Under the pieces are notes generated by a model. The model was not told the origin of the DNA, ran no database searches, and saw only the letters and a program-made list of their open reading frames with translations. Position numbers and translations under genes: made by a program. Positions 10,640 to 21,636 of a stretch of 64,000 bases of DNA are shown here, in pieces. The stretch is from positions 1 through 64,000 of the forward strand of contig NW_006921559.1 in the NCBI RefSeq assembly GCF_000340215.1, given 5' to 3'. The DNA comes from Pseudocercospora fijiensis CIRAD86 (Eukaryota; Ascomycota; Dothideomycetes; Mycosphaerellales; Mycosphaerellaceae). Each line of letters begins with the position of its first letter. Positions within the stretch are counted from its first letter, which is position 1.

Positions 10640-12975
10640 GAAAGCTTACTATCGTAGACCTTAATCTAGCGGGTAGTCTCTTTCGCTATCTCGCAGATCG
10701 TAACGAGGACCTAAATAGTCTTACCGAGGCTAACGTCGTTGCCTATAATAGCGAACCGAGTAGAAGAGAGTATTATACGCTTAAGGTACGCTATACTAGT
10801 TACCTACTAAGGCTATAAGCTTAGCCCGTAGTATATAGCCTTAAACCCTAACTTAGTAAAGCTATCTAGTACGCTTAATATTTCGGATATAATATCGAGC
10901 GAAGTATAGGCATCCTTAAATATAGGTACCTTAGCGCTCTTCTAGTTTATAGCGGAGTTAATAAGTGTAAATATCTTACTATCGATAACTAGGGTACTAT
11001 CGGTATTATAGGCGCTAGTACGCTTATTATTAGTATCTTCGGCGTAACGCTATTAGAAGGCTTATACTTCGCCTATATTAACCTTAGGTATTACGGTATC
11101 GAACCCTAGGCGCTCGATCTTAGTAGGATCGCTAAAAAGCTATAGATATAGACGCGCGCTACCGGTAGTAAGGATAATATTATTAATATAGGCGATACGC
11201 GCCTTATTATTAGTAAAGTTATCTAGGCGTAGGCTAGTCCCTAGATTTATATTACCGCGCTTAGATAAAATATCGAATATCTTAAGCGTAGTATCCGGAT
11301 CGGTATTATCTTATATATACTATATCTCTATAGTAGTAGATCTATCGTATAGACCCTTCTTAACGAGGTTTAGCAATATCTCTATAATATTACCTATACG
11401 CTCTTCCTACTCTTTAGTATTTACTCGGCTAGCCTTCGGGTCGATATAGACTAGGATAGTAGTAGTAGCGATACGGGAGATCCTTATCGGCTCGAGTAAT
11501 AGGTTAACCGAGGCGTTATTATTCTTATTCTTTATCTTGTTATATAGGTATAAGAGTAGTAGTCCTTAATAGAGGTCTTCTCCGTATATCTCTAGTTCTA
11601 GGACTAGGTAGACTAGCTAGAGAGTAGGTCTATAAAGCGTAGTAGAAGTGCCTACGAAGAACGTAGGAATATACGCTAGATCTAGCTAATCGATTATAGG
11701 ATCGAGGGAGTCTAGAATAACCTTTATCTTCTATACGGCGCGGATATAGATAAAGGCTATACGCTTTAGGTTGCCCTTAACGGTATCGGGATAGCGCGGG
11801 CCCGTAAGAGCGCGATCTGCCTCGTCGTCGTCCTCCGCCGTTATACTCTTAACCTTAATCTAGCCTTTAGTAAAACTAGAGATAGTCTTAAGGATCTTAT
11901 TCGGCGTAAGCTAGAGTCGGTAGCTCTACTAGTTACCGCTATCTTTCTCGTCGATATCTATCTTATCGACGTCGTTATTAGGGTCTTGCTCTACTATATC
12001 GTCTAAACCTTAGGCGTCTTCGCTATCGCTAACGTATTCTAATAAAACGGGCTATTTGCCCTTACGCTTAGTCGGTCTAGCTTTACGCCGAGTACCCGCT
12101 AGGGGTCTAGCGTACTTAGCCGACGCGCTCTCGTATTTACTAAATGTTCGCTATAATAACTTAGTACTATTCTAGAGAGGAGAATTAAGAATATAGAAAC
12201 TTTAAGCGTATACCTAAATTATAAACCTTCGAAGAAACTTTAGGTACGTACCTATTTAATATATAGAATAGGTATATACCTAAAGTTTTATCTTTAGAGT
12301 TAACTTAAGGCGTATATCTAAATCGTAGTGTTTTAAGGAAACTTTAGGTACGTACCTATTTAACGCGTAGAATAGGTATATACCTAAAGTTTTATCTTTT
12401 AAGTAGAATCGATATAACGGTAAAGGAAAAAAAGAATAAAAAAAGGGGGTATACTTAGGCCTATTATACTTACGACGCGATATAAGTAGAAATACTTAAA
12501 CGCTAGCTCGAGCTTCGCTATTATACGTACGAACTAGTCGCCGACTAGGATCTCTATAGCTCCTATAGTAGTCTCGTTCTTAATAGATCTAGCGGAGTAG
12601 GCGGCTATATAGATATCTTAACTATAGGATAGGGCCGTTACTACGCCGCGGGTCTTGTCTATAATATCCTTAAAGCTATTAACGCGACCTTCCTTAAACC
12701 TCTACTCGGCTAGGTTAAGCTTATCTTAGTCTATCTCTATACCGATAGTCTTATTCTACTTAGCTTTAGTTAACTTCTTAGGCGTGTTAGCGGTCTTAGC
12801 CTTCTTTACTAGCGACTCTTTCGGAGAAGGATCGCCGAGGCTAAGTAGTATAGTATACTACTTCTTAGTAGTAGACGTCGGGGTTTGCGGTAGGTCGCTT
12901 AGCGGACTAGTACCTAATTTGCGCTTACGCGCGCTAGGGATAAGTAGGGAACTTATAGCTATAGTTTTTTCGCGA
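10640..12975 (-). pseudogene. SNF2-type helicase-like gene, 5' half only (gene D)
   Basis: Exon 1 (12474-12975) is a basic Ser/Thr/Pro/Lys-rich N-terminus (ARKRKLGTSPLSDLP... AKTANTPKKLTKAK). Its start codon apparently changed from ATG to ATA near 12968. After an intron, exon 2 (10650-12150) has an RKARPTKRKGK basic patch and an acidic EYVSDSEDA segment. It continues to TSIAYLKRIILSSTRFAIIG, NDVSLGKTIxVLV at about 10710-10750, matching the SNF2 Walker A region (usually DDMGLGKTIQ). The rest of the ATPase, including the DEGH box and C-terminal lobe, is absent because the sequence leaves the family after the donor at 10649. SNF2 proteins are DNA translocases that remodel chromatin. The glycine in the usual DMGLGKT position reads Ser. 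Stops occur throughout. Confidence 0.65.
12151..12473 (-). other. Predicted intron with two long hairpins (family A)
   Basis: On the minus strand the donor GTAAGTAT (first base 12473) and an acceptor reading TACTAAGTTATTATAG (last base 12151) join two coherent exons. Inside are two hairpins at about 12216-12278 and 12339-12394, with arms AAACTTTAGGTACGTACC and its complement around AT-rich loops. A third, more decayed copy lies at 12202-12222. Confidence 0.65.
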
Positions 12976-13870
12976 TTATAGTAATATATTTCTTTCGAAA
13001 ATAGTTTAACTATTAGTGTTTTTAAAGAAACTTTAGGTATATACCTATTCTAGTACTAGTAATAGTAAGTGCTACGGAAGGTTAATATTAATGTTTAAGT
13101 TAAGAAGAGGGAGCAGGTTTATAAAAGAAGAAAAGTTACGTTACGTACGGACTACGTATTCCCCGCTAGCGGCATTCGCCGCGTCTAATAGCGATATTTG
13201 CTTTAAACCCTAAGCCGTACTAGTATTAGGTAATAGCCTATAAGGTTATATAAGATTATATAAGGTATAACGTAAGGAAATTTTAGGTACGTACCTAAAG
13301 TTCTATTAAATGCTTATAATTGCTACTTACTATAATAACCTTATACTACTATCTAATTAAGGCGAGGATATTATTCTCTAAACTATCGATCGAGCTAAAG
13401 GATTAAATCCTACGCTACCTAGTAAACGTTAGGTATAGTAACTATAAAGTCTAGGTTGCTTATAACTATAGTATAGATAGGGAGTAGTAGATACAATATA
13501 AGCGCTAGCCGGCGGGGTTCGGTATCGATAGTTAGACTCGAACTATCGCGTAGGATTAGATATATACGGCGGTCCTAGTCGCTCTCTATATTAACGGTAG
13601 TCCCGAATTGCGACCCTTATTATATATACCTATACTTACTAACTACGGCGACGAAGCGGTTCGGATAGTAATAGCGAGTATACGGCCTAGTCTCCGGTTT
13701 AGCGAGGTCGTAATTAAGACGAAGTCGGATCCTCCTTTGCCTATTAAGAAGCGCAAACGCTACTTCTCGTTATTGCCGGTACGGAGTTTAACGATATATA
13801 TCCGTATACTCTTAATTATATAGAGTAGTTACTTGCTACCTTATTGTCCTTAGTAGCTAGCGCCGACGCC
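12627..13870. repeat. Divergent-gene block duplicated at 62756-64000
   Basis: The block matches 62756-64000 almost base for base (offset 50129-50130), with differences mostly transitions. It contains most of exon 1 of the SNF2-like gene D (minus), the intergenic region with two family A hairpins, and the 5' part of the plus-strand gene starting near 13.6 kb. The distal copy reaches the window edge, so the full repeat may be longer. Confidence 0.9.
12976..13607. promoter_or_regulatory. Shared divergent intergenic region
   Basis: This stretch separates gene D (minus) from the plus-strand gene at 13.6 kb and is therefore the likely two-way promoter region. It holds family A palindromes at about 13023-13051 and 13277-13303, an 8-bp-stem hairpin (CGATAGTT...AACTATCG) at about 13526-13548, and a direct repeat of AAGGTTATATAAG-type sequence near 13240-13270. 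No TATA box position is certain. Confidence 0.45.
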
Positions 13871-14950
13871 CGAGAATATACTATAGGAGACGTCTTATAA
13901 GGTATTAATTAATACGAGTAGCTATAATAATAGTAGGCCTAGTACGATAGCATAATTGTTAGCCGCATTTAGACCGCTATATAGTCTCGGGAATAACCTT
14001 TACCTATACGATAGAGAACGTAGTTAAAGGAGGCTCGACGAATATATTAACTTAAGCTCGGAGAGTATACTAAGGTAGTAGTCGCGGTCTATACACGACT
14101 AATTACTATTCGTTAAGTACCTCGTAGACAACCTCTACTTAAGTTATTATAATACATTCTTCGGGTATCGTAGCTCGGCGTTAGTACCTCTACGACTCTA
14201 CGACGTCGCCCTCGTATATTTCCGGTTTATATAGACCTTACGTTCTAGACTCTAGGATATACGAGATAAGGATCGGCGGTAGTTAAAAGACGTATAGTAA
14301 AGTGCGGATAGATTAGCGGTATATACTAGATTTTGCTTAATGTTAGTCGTACTCGTATACGGCGGTTTTATATATAATATTCTAGTTTCTCGCGCGGCGT
14401 AGCTACGGTCGCCGGATTATAGGAAGCACTAGTGTTTATATTAGATTGTTACCGATCTAGGTAATAAGACTAAAGGTATATTTAGCCTTAAGCGTTATAC
14501 TCGGTATAGACTCGATAAGAAAACTTAGCTATTAATATAGCATCGCTTCTTAGTTTATTACTATCTACCGGACTTTAACGTTACGATAGCGGATATTAAG
14601 GCGCTTCGCTATAACCTTAAACTACTATATAGCGAGATAGAGTACGAGATCGGAATCGGGGTATTTAACCTCGAAGGTAACGTTAAAGTCTTAGGAACGA
14701 TTATATATTAGTAGCGCTATAGTATCGCCTACCTAGCGAACGGCATAGTAGATATAACCCTAATCGAACTTCTAAAGGGGAAGGAGGCGTATAATAATAA
14801 TATTACGCTCGTCGTACTATAGCGACTAAGTATAGCGAAGGAACGCGAGCTACTAGTAATAGAAGAGGGTACGGCTACTCTACGTAAAGTGTCGATAGAG
14901 GAAGAGAACCCTACGCTACTTAAAGATAATATTCTTAGATTAGGTATATA
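13608..14950 (+). pseudogene. Unrecognised RIP-broken gene, plus strand
   Basis: From about 13.6 kb the plus strand reads as one protein of about 440 residues with stops only at TAG/TAA. An early basic segment (PPLPIKKRKRYFSLLP) looks like a nuclear localisation signal. Later come a likely helical region (SLGNNLYLYDRER... LDEYINLSSESILR) and a hydrophobic stretch (FCLMLVVLVYGGFIYNILVS). The C-terminal third is mixed and acidic (LLVIEEGTATLRKVSIEEE). The first recognisable codon is a TTG, not ATG, so the real start is lost or further upstream. The first 260 bp recur at 63738-64000. I do not recognise the family. Confidence 0.5.
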
Positions 14951-15660
14951 ATACTACGATTATAGAAACAGTCTCCGCAACATTAAATTATATAAATAAT
15001 TATATAAGCATATAAATAAGTAACAACGTCTTTATTTAATTAATTATAGTCCTTCTAGCTTATATAACTACGTAATAATTTCGTTCCTTAAGTAGTTAAC
15101 TATATAAAGAATTTAGGGCCTATTAAGTAAAGTTAGTCTACCTTATTATCGTCCTCGATAACCCTATAGTATATATAAGGGTTAAGAGCTATAGTAATCT
15201 ATATATTAAGTAGACAGTGTAATAGAATATCTAGCGGTGTTCTATAGCTCCGAGTAAATATAAATCGCTATATATAGTAGTAGAGAACGCCTCTTCCGAG
15301 ATGCTAATTTCCGACTTTATAGGTCGAGATTTCTACCTATACTGCGAGGCTCTATCTCTAATAGTATAGTATAGCTTCCGGATAAAGAGAGGTTGGTACT
15401 ATATAGCAATTTTGTTATTCTAAGTATATAGAACAATAATAGTATAATAGAATCCTATTATTCTCGACGCTAGTCTAGCAAAGTCGACAAAGTAATAAAC
15501 CTAGATTATACGCTATTATATACAACAGGCTATCTGTTTATTTAGTAGTGCGCTAGTCGCTCGCTATTTAATCTTATTTAAGCGCTATCTACTTAGTTAA
15601 CCGGCCTATATCTACTTCTTTAACTATACGATTAAATATTATAGAGACTATACGTATATA
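14951..15660. other. AT-rich intergenic stretch
   Basis: No coherent protein is seen. The stretch is unusually AT-rich at 14985-15060, with TATATAA-type sequences. It ends at a family A hairpin. Confidence 0.4.
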
Positions 15661-15661
15661 A

Positions 15662-15722
15662 AGGAACTTTAGGTATATACCTATTCTACGTATTAAATAG
15701 GTGCGCACCTAAAGTTTCTTTA
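15662..15722. repeat. Hairpin family A copy
   Basis: GGAACTTTAGGTATATACC, then TATTCTACGTATTAAATA, then GGTGCGCACCTAAAGTTTC form a long inverted repeat. It is the same element as in the 12.2-12.4 kb intron and sits about 200 bp upstream of a plus-strand gene. Confidence 0.8.
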
Positions 15723-15899
15723 TTAGTATATACTTATTATATAACTACGGTTTTAGGCGTACGCCCGAAGTTTTTACTATTGTCGGCGCTATCTAGTAGC
15801 CGTATTAAGCGGTAGCTATGCCTAGTATTCGGCTAGCCTTGCCTTACTATTTCGCGACGGAATCTACTCGTCGTTATCGTCGTCGTCGGCAGACGTAGA

Positions 15900-16559
15900 G
15901 TTACTATTATCTAGCCCTCTTAGTCGCTAAATCTATCGCATCGCTATAAAGTAGTTAATAAGATCTTCGCTAATTATCTACTATTCTTAATTGCGGAGCA
16001 GATTAGGAGTATAGCGGTATATTATATAAAGTTAGTTCTTCTTTTTTACGGTACTAACGAGCGACTAATGCTACGGGATAGTGCTATTCTAGATAAGGTT
16101 ACTTACGCTAACTAGGACGGCGGCTATCTACTTTACCTTATATTAAGCGGTAGTACCGGGTATTTTCTTCTATCGAACGGCTTAATAGATTTTGCTTTTA
16201 TCGTAAGTAGGGAGGATGCGTATCTAATTTATTATATAACGCCCTATACTATACTTAAACTATTGCGCAATGTCTAGGTAATCCCGACTAAGTAAGGCGA
16301 GTACGTCGAAATAGTACCTCGCCTACCTACGCTATAGTCGGCGTTCCTAGCTATTACGGCGAAAACCGTCGTCCTAGTTAAAGAGTAGCTAAAGGCGGGT
16401 TTGCTAGATAGCAGTAAATAAGGTAAAGCTGCCTTCTATAGCGTTACTACTACCGCCCCGGGCGACGATAATATTAAGTCTCCTACCCGTTATCCGATAT
16501 ACGAGGTCGTATAAAAAGCTATAGAGACCGGCTCTCTCTTTATCGGTAACTTCCTCTGA
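15900..16559 (+). pseudogene. Unrecognised short plus-strand gene with intact TGA stop
   Basis: A coherent plus-strand reading of about 215 residues (for example LVLLFYGTNERLMLRDSAIL and GYLLYLILSGSTGYFLLSNG) ends at TGA 16557-16559. TGA cannot arise from CpA-to-TpA change at CAG, CAA or TGG, so this is probably the native stop codon, unlike the internal TAG/TAA. An ATG at 15818 lies in a different frame, so the start is unresolved and an intron or frameshift may intervene. The 7 kb tandem unit begins only about 50 bp downstream. Family unknown. Confidence 0.45.
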
Positions 16560-19430
16560 GAAGAAGTAGCGTAACCGTACCTAATCCCTTAGGCGCTTAT
16601 CGGGCTTTAAGAGTATACGGAGTATATAGCTAGTATAGCGGTATCTATATACCTAGCTTAATCGCTAAAGCGCCCGTTTAACGATACCTAGGTACTAATC
16701 CGAGTTATTATCCTCTTCTAAGTCGTTACCCTTACGCTCCCTATACGCTACTCGATACGTTTAGTAGGTAGTAACGAATTAGTCGATCGTCTCCTTTATA
16801 TAGTTATAGAAAGCTTACTCTAGCCTTCCCGAACCGGTAGCCTAGAGCTAGCTATAGAGGAAGTCGGTAGTATAGGCGGTCTACTAGAGCGCGGTAGTAT
16901 AGAAGCGTAGTTAAACCTAGTTAAAGAGATCGGCTAGGAGCTAGGCGGCGTACGTAGTACGGAGGCTTACTATAATATTTAAACTCCGACGACTTCCTTC
17001 CTACTCTCTATCGCCCGCGCCTAACCGGTCGTAACGATTACGAGAGAGTCTATACTTTATACTAAAGGAACTACTATTGCAGGTCGTAGTTAGTAAGTCG
17101 AATAGTATATTAAGTATTACCGACGTAGAGGCTTCCTTAACGGCGCGGGTTATACGATCGAGTTAGGTAGTATTTACGCCTACGTTAACGGACCTTTATA
17201 AAAGGACTATATATATTATAAAGAGCTAGCGGTTTAACTATAAACGTATAAAGTCGACGACGTACTTACTCTCGAGTACGAAGAAAGGCTAGTAAGTACG
17301 ATGCCCGTCTACTCCCTTAGTTAGGCTTAGGCGAGTTATAGGTAGATTAGGCTAATAGAGTAGGTCCTAGTAAGTACGAACCTCTCCTCGTACGCTAAAG
17401 GGAACGGTACTCGAGGCGTAGCTATCTAGCGTATTATACGCCTATATAATTTCCGCTTTAAAGGTATCTAAGATACGAGCTCGGCGAAATATAGTATCTC
17501 GGGCAATAAGGGAAGTAACGGCGGCTACCTAGTCGATAGTAGACTAGGAGAATATAAGAAGCGGTAGTATTAACTAACTAAAAATAGGTTCTACTATTCG
17601 GTTAATAGACGCGAAGAGATCCTTCGATATATTATATCCTTAGAAGAAGCCGATACTACTAAGCCGCTCTACGGACTTACGGAGTAGTTTGCCTCGGATA
17701 CTATAAGCCTCTTATATACCGAACTACTAGTATACTTAAGGATACTCGATATTAAGGCCGCTAGTCTTCGTAATACTATAGGCTATCCGGTAAAGGGCGA
17801 TAAGCGGAGATGCTACTACGTCTTCGACTACTAGTCTAGTAGGGATATCTTCCTACGCGAGGTCGAACTAAGCGCGGTCTATATTACGATATATAGGGTT
17901 AAACTAGCGCTCGAGGGACTAATCGAGGAGTTCTTTAAGCTCTAGGGGAGTCTATAACTCTAAACGGATTTTAGTCCTATACTATATAATAACTAGTTCT
18001 ATACGCCGCTAATATATATCTAAGTCTCGACGTAACCGACGTTCGATACCCTACTATAAACAATACAGTCGTAGTATAGCTACGTCGACTATAGGGTCTT
18101 AATTTGCCGGTAGCGGATCTATAATATCGTAAGAGATTTTACTAACGTTACGATTGTTACCTTCTACGCCTTGTTTCTATCGAGCGTATACGCAATTATA
18201 TACTTACTAGAAGGATAGGGGATAATATACGAGCACTCGAGAAGGATAAGTATCGCGAAGCGTAGGAATAAGGATAGTATTAATAAAGTAAGCCTGTTTA
18301 CGCTTATTTATATAATAGCGACGTTACCGGTCGATCTTCCGATTTCGATTTACTTTAGGGAGTAGAAGGTTAGGGAAGAAGAGGTACGTATTAAATCTAG
18401 AAGTATCGAGTCTAGTCGCGATCCGTATATACTTATAGCGTTCGGGTCGTATCGGAGAGCGGCCTACTAGTATATACTACTCGTAAGTAATAGTCTTTAT
18501 AAAGCGAAGCGTATAGAATAACCGAATACTAGCTCTATAGGTCGTAAGTAAGGTTATAGGGAGGAGAAGTGCGTTAATATCCTAGTATCGAGTAATATAA
18601 AATAGCTAATTAGTAGATATAAGGCACGACTTCTCGAGTAATAGGACCGTAGAAGGTATCCCGTTAACCTACCTAGCGAGGAGTCTACGCTAGTCGACGC
18701 CTCGGAGCTACTTATATATATACGTCGGGAGCTTGCTATACTCTACGACGTACGTAAGTACATCCGGGAGCTAGTAAAGTTAACTTTAGGCGAAGGTAGC
18801 GGTAGTACCCTTAGTAACAAATTCTACGAGTATAACTTTAGGCGGTATCGGCTCCTCTTCTTCCGCGTCTATATTCTAGTCTTAGGAATACTTATAAGAG
18901 TAACTATCTACGGCGAGCGCTTAGTAAAGTACTATCCGACTATAAGGGGTCGATATAATAGGTAGGTTGTCTAGTTCCTCGTCGGAATTAACCCTAGCGT
19001 CGCTACTCGAAGGACTACTTAAATCCGATTAGATTAAACTACTAGTTACTAAAGGTACTTGCGAGCTTTCGAGCGTAACGTCGCTATTATCGTCTCGACC
19101 CTACCGACCTCGCGGTAGCGTAGGTCGTAGCGGTAGTAGGGGTTCTAGTAAGGTAGAGCGCGGGTTACGCCCTCTAGGATTTAGCCGGATATATAGTAGG
19201 AGCCCGCGTTATAGCTACGATAGCTAAGCTCTAGGACGAGGCCTTTATAAGCTCTCTCTTAAATTAGACCTAGTAATACTATCTCTTAATCTAGACGGGC
19301 TTCGCCTTAAGCTAGGGCTAGGAATACTATCTCTAGAATTAGACTTAGATATACTCGCGCTTACGATCGGTCGACTACGCCGTACCGAGGCTAGTAGTTA
19401 ATTCGTCCCGTCTCTTAAAGTAGGTAATAA

Positions 19431-19702
19431 GGGGCTCTCTAGAATAGGAGGGAAGGAGAGACTTCTTCGAGAAGTCGGCGAAGTAGGTTAAGTAGCGGAC
19501 TTCGAAGCTAGTAATAGGGGAGAATAAGCTACGCTTACTTAGGAGTCTAGCTTAGGCGGCGTCGTAGGCAACGAGGGGCTCTCTAAAATAGGAGGGAAGG
19601 AGAGACTTCTTCGAGGAGTCGGCGAAGTAGGTTAAGTAGCAGACTTCGAAGCTAGTAATAGGGAAGAATAAGCTACGCTTCCTTAGGAGTTAGGCTTAGG
19701 CG
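19431..19702. repeat. 144-bp tandem duplication (48 codons)
   Basis: GGGGCTCTCT starts two copies at 19431 and 19575. On the minus strand each encodes a Ser/Pro-rich 48-residue repeat containing LLLASKSAT and RRSLSFPPILESP. The second unit has the same pair with starts at 26426 and 26570. Confidence 0.85.
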
Positions 19703-19980
19703 GCGTCGCTAGTATAGAAGCTAGTAGGGAAGGCGTCGCTAGTATAGAAGCTAGCTAGGAAGGCGTCGCTAGTATAGAAGCTAGCTAGGGAGGTATCGCT
19801 AGTATAGAAGCTAGCTAGGGAGGTATCGCTAGTATAGAAGCTAGCTAGGGAGGTATCGCTAGTATAGAAGCTAGCGCGGGAGGTATCGCTAGTATAGAAG
19901 CTAGCTAGGGAGGTATCGCTAGTATAGAAGCTAGCGCGGGAGGTATCGCTAGTATAGAAGCTAGCGCTAGTAGGGATTAT
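19703..19980. repeat. 30-bp minisatellite, nine copies, coding decapeptides
   Basis: The core AGTATAGAAGCTAG recurs at 19711, 19741, 19771, 19801, 19831, 19861, 19891, 19921 and 19951, an exact 30-bp period. On the minus strand each unit encodes ten residues, LASILAIPP plus one, where the last codon alternates between TAG (former Gln or Trp) and GCG (Ala). Confidence 0.92.
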
Positions 19981-20699
19981 ACTATAGCGGACGAAGGGGG
20001 TCTAGTAGCTATCGGAGCGGGGCGGTAAACTGTTCTATATAGGGTAAGAGGACCTATATACGAAGGGAGAGTATTAGATAGGTATACTAGTTAAGTACTA
20101 TCTATTTTAGAGAGAAGGGAACGTAGAGGAGCCCGCCGAATAGCTAACCGAGGCTAGTCGTAGGTAGGGATAGCCTATACGATCGATTATTAAACGAGCG
20201 ATATAGAAGTGCTATCCCTTAAAGTAGAGCTAGCGGCGTTAGCTCTAGCGAATTAATCGACTACCGCGATAATATCGTCGATCTCGAGCTAGTTAATATA
20301 GGTAGCGAGGAGCTATAGCCTATCTCTAGTATTTATACGCGGCGCTATCTATAAAGAGAGCGGTAGTAGTCGTAGTACTAGGAGAAGTAGCCGTCCCTAA
20401 CTAGCCGAATAGTACTAACTCTAGAGTGTTTAACTACCTACTACGCCTATTTAGCTATAAAGTAGAGGGTTAATATAAGGGATAGGTTAGGTAGCCGAGG
20501 AGGTAGACGATATAGCGGCTAGATATAGTAGTAGCGTAGACGAAGAAGATACTACGCCTAGGTCTTACTCGGCTTGCTATACTTTCTTCTAGGCTCGTCG
20601 TAGAGCCGTACTCGCTAACTTCCTTGCGGTACGTTCGGCCTTCTTCTTCCGCTCTTCCTCTTTAGTACCGAGTAGCTTACGCTATCCTTTAGGCGGCAT

Positions 20700-20982
20700 C
20701 GTATTAATTCCGTTAATAGCGGAGGGCAAAGCTTATATATAAGCCGCGCTAATAAGTATAGAATTCGAGGAGGTAGTAGTTCTATCTCGCGGAAACTACT
20801 AATACTAGAAAGGGCTACCCCTTTCTAGCGATATATTTTATATATAAGAGAGTAAGGAATAGCAGTATAGTATATTTTACGTATAAAGCAGTACGTACGA
20901 GCAGGTTCGTATACTACCTACGGCCTTCCCGTAGACGTTGCAAAACCTAAAGTCTAGTAATTAAAGGATACCGTAAACAACT
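20700..20982. promoter_or_regulatory. Upstream region of the Pro/Ser-rich gene, with hairpin
   Basis: Directly upstream of the MPPKG start are TTATATATAA (20733-20742), a candidate TATA box, and a perfect-armed hairpin CTAGAAAGGG...CCCTTTCTAG at 20805-20828. A second TTTTATATATAAG follows at 20837. The same layout is present upstream of the copy-2 start, with the hairpin at about 27890-27913. Confidence 0.45.
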
Positions 20983-21036
20983 TAAAACTTTAGGTACGTA
21001 CCTAAAACTAGGCGTTTTAGGTACGTACTAAAAGTT
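20983..21036. repeat. Hairpin family A copy, unit 1
   Basis: AACTTAAAACTTTAGGTACG...CGTACTAAAAGTTTTAAGTT forms an extended inverted repeat between the Pro/Ser-rich gene and the helicase fragment. Confidence 0.8.
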
Positions 21037-21514
21037 TTAAGTTGTTCCTCTATCGGACCGTAGGATAAGTAAACCTAAAGAGTATTATAGGTAGGTCTAT
21101 TATTAAAGGTAAAAGTCCTTACTAGGCGATAGGCGGAGTAATACGAGATACGGGGTAAGGTTCGTAGTAGCCTTCCGTAATAGCGAAGGAAGGCTATTTA
21201 ATTAGATAGTTAGCTAGGTTCTAATAATATTTAATTAATATCGGGTAGATAGGTTAGCTAGATTTCGGAAAAGAATACCTCGTATACTTAATATAAGACT
21301 AAAAGTATAGCTAAGAAGATAGGTAAATCCCTACTTACGGAACCGGAGGATAAAGGGTAGGGGAATGCGTACCCCGTATATTTCTTAACCGGAAGCGCTC
21401 CGTCGCATTCTAACGGAGCGAGGGCCGTATCGCTAGTTATAGCTAATTAGCTAGACGCGGGCGCGGTCGAGATACGACTTAGAATGCGAACGCCTTCTTA
21501 CTTTAATGTTTCTT

Positions 21515-21636
21515 AAGCGCTTTATCGTATCCTAGCGAAGCGGCTTACTAACTAGAAGCGCTTCGTCGTATCCTAACGAAGCGGCTTACTAACTAGAAGC
21601 GCTTTGTCGTATCCTAACGAAGCGGCTTAACGATAT
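21515..21636. repeat. 41-bp tandem repeat, three copies
   Basis: AAGCGC starts at 21515, 21556 and 21597, each followed by a GTCGTATCCTAxCGAAGCGG-like core. The period of 41 is not a multiple of three, so it lies outside the reading frame or shifts it, just after the surviving part of the helicase. Confidence 0.88.

Larger units (their letters stand above)
16650..20699 (-). pseudogene. Basic, Pro/Ser-rich repeat protein gene, unit copy 1
   Basis: The ATG at 20699-20697 opens MPPKG followed by a Lys/Glu/Arg-rich coil (KEEERKKKAERTARKLAS). After a Ser/Leu-rich stretch and a helical segment (INxLEIDDIIAVVDxFARAN) comes an array of nine decapeptides LASILAIPPx/LASILATPSx. Two 48-residue repeats follow with SPTxRRSLSFPPILESPxLP. 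The remaining roughly 2.6 kb reads as further protein on this strand (including DAEEEEPIPPK near 18.85 kb), but the plus strand is about equally readable in parts, so the 3' extent is uncertain. No enzymatic motif is seen. The repeats and the basic N-terminus suggest a DNA- or chromatin-associated structural protein. This is inference only; family unknown. Confidence 0.5.

Noticed and set aside
12784..12981. 65-codon plus-strand frame
   Set aside because: It is antisense to exon 1 of the SNF2-like gene, whose basic N-terminus repeats in the second copy.
13515..13600. TTCGAGTC on the minus strand within a hairpin, tRNA-like
   Set aside because: The stem is a simple 8-bp hairpin with no cloverleaf.
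16650..19400. Long plus-strand reading through the 7 kb unit
   Set aside because: The plus strand is readable in part, but the minus strand has an ATG-started gene with Pro/Ser-rich repeats that fits better. The 3' part remains unresolved.
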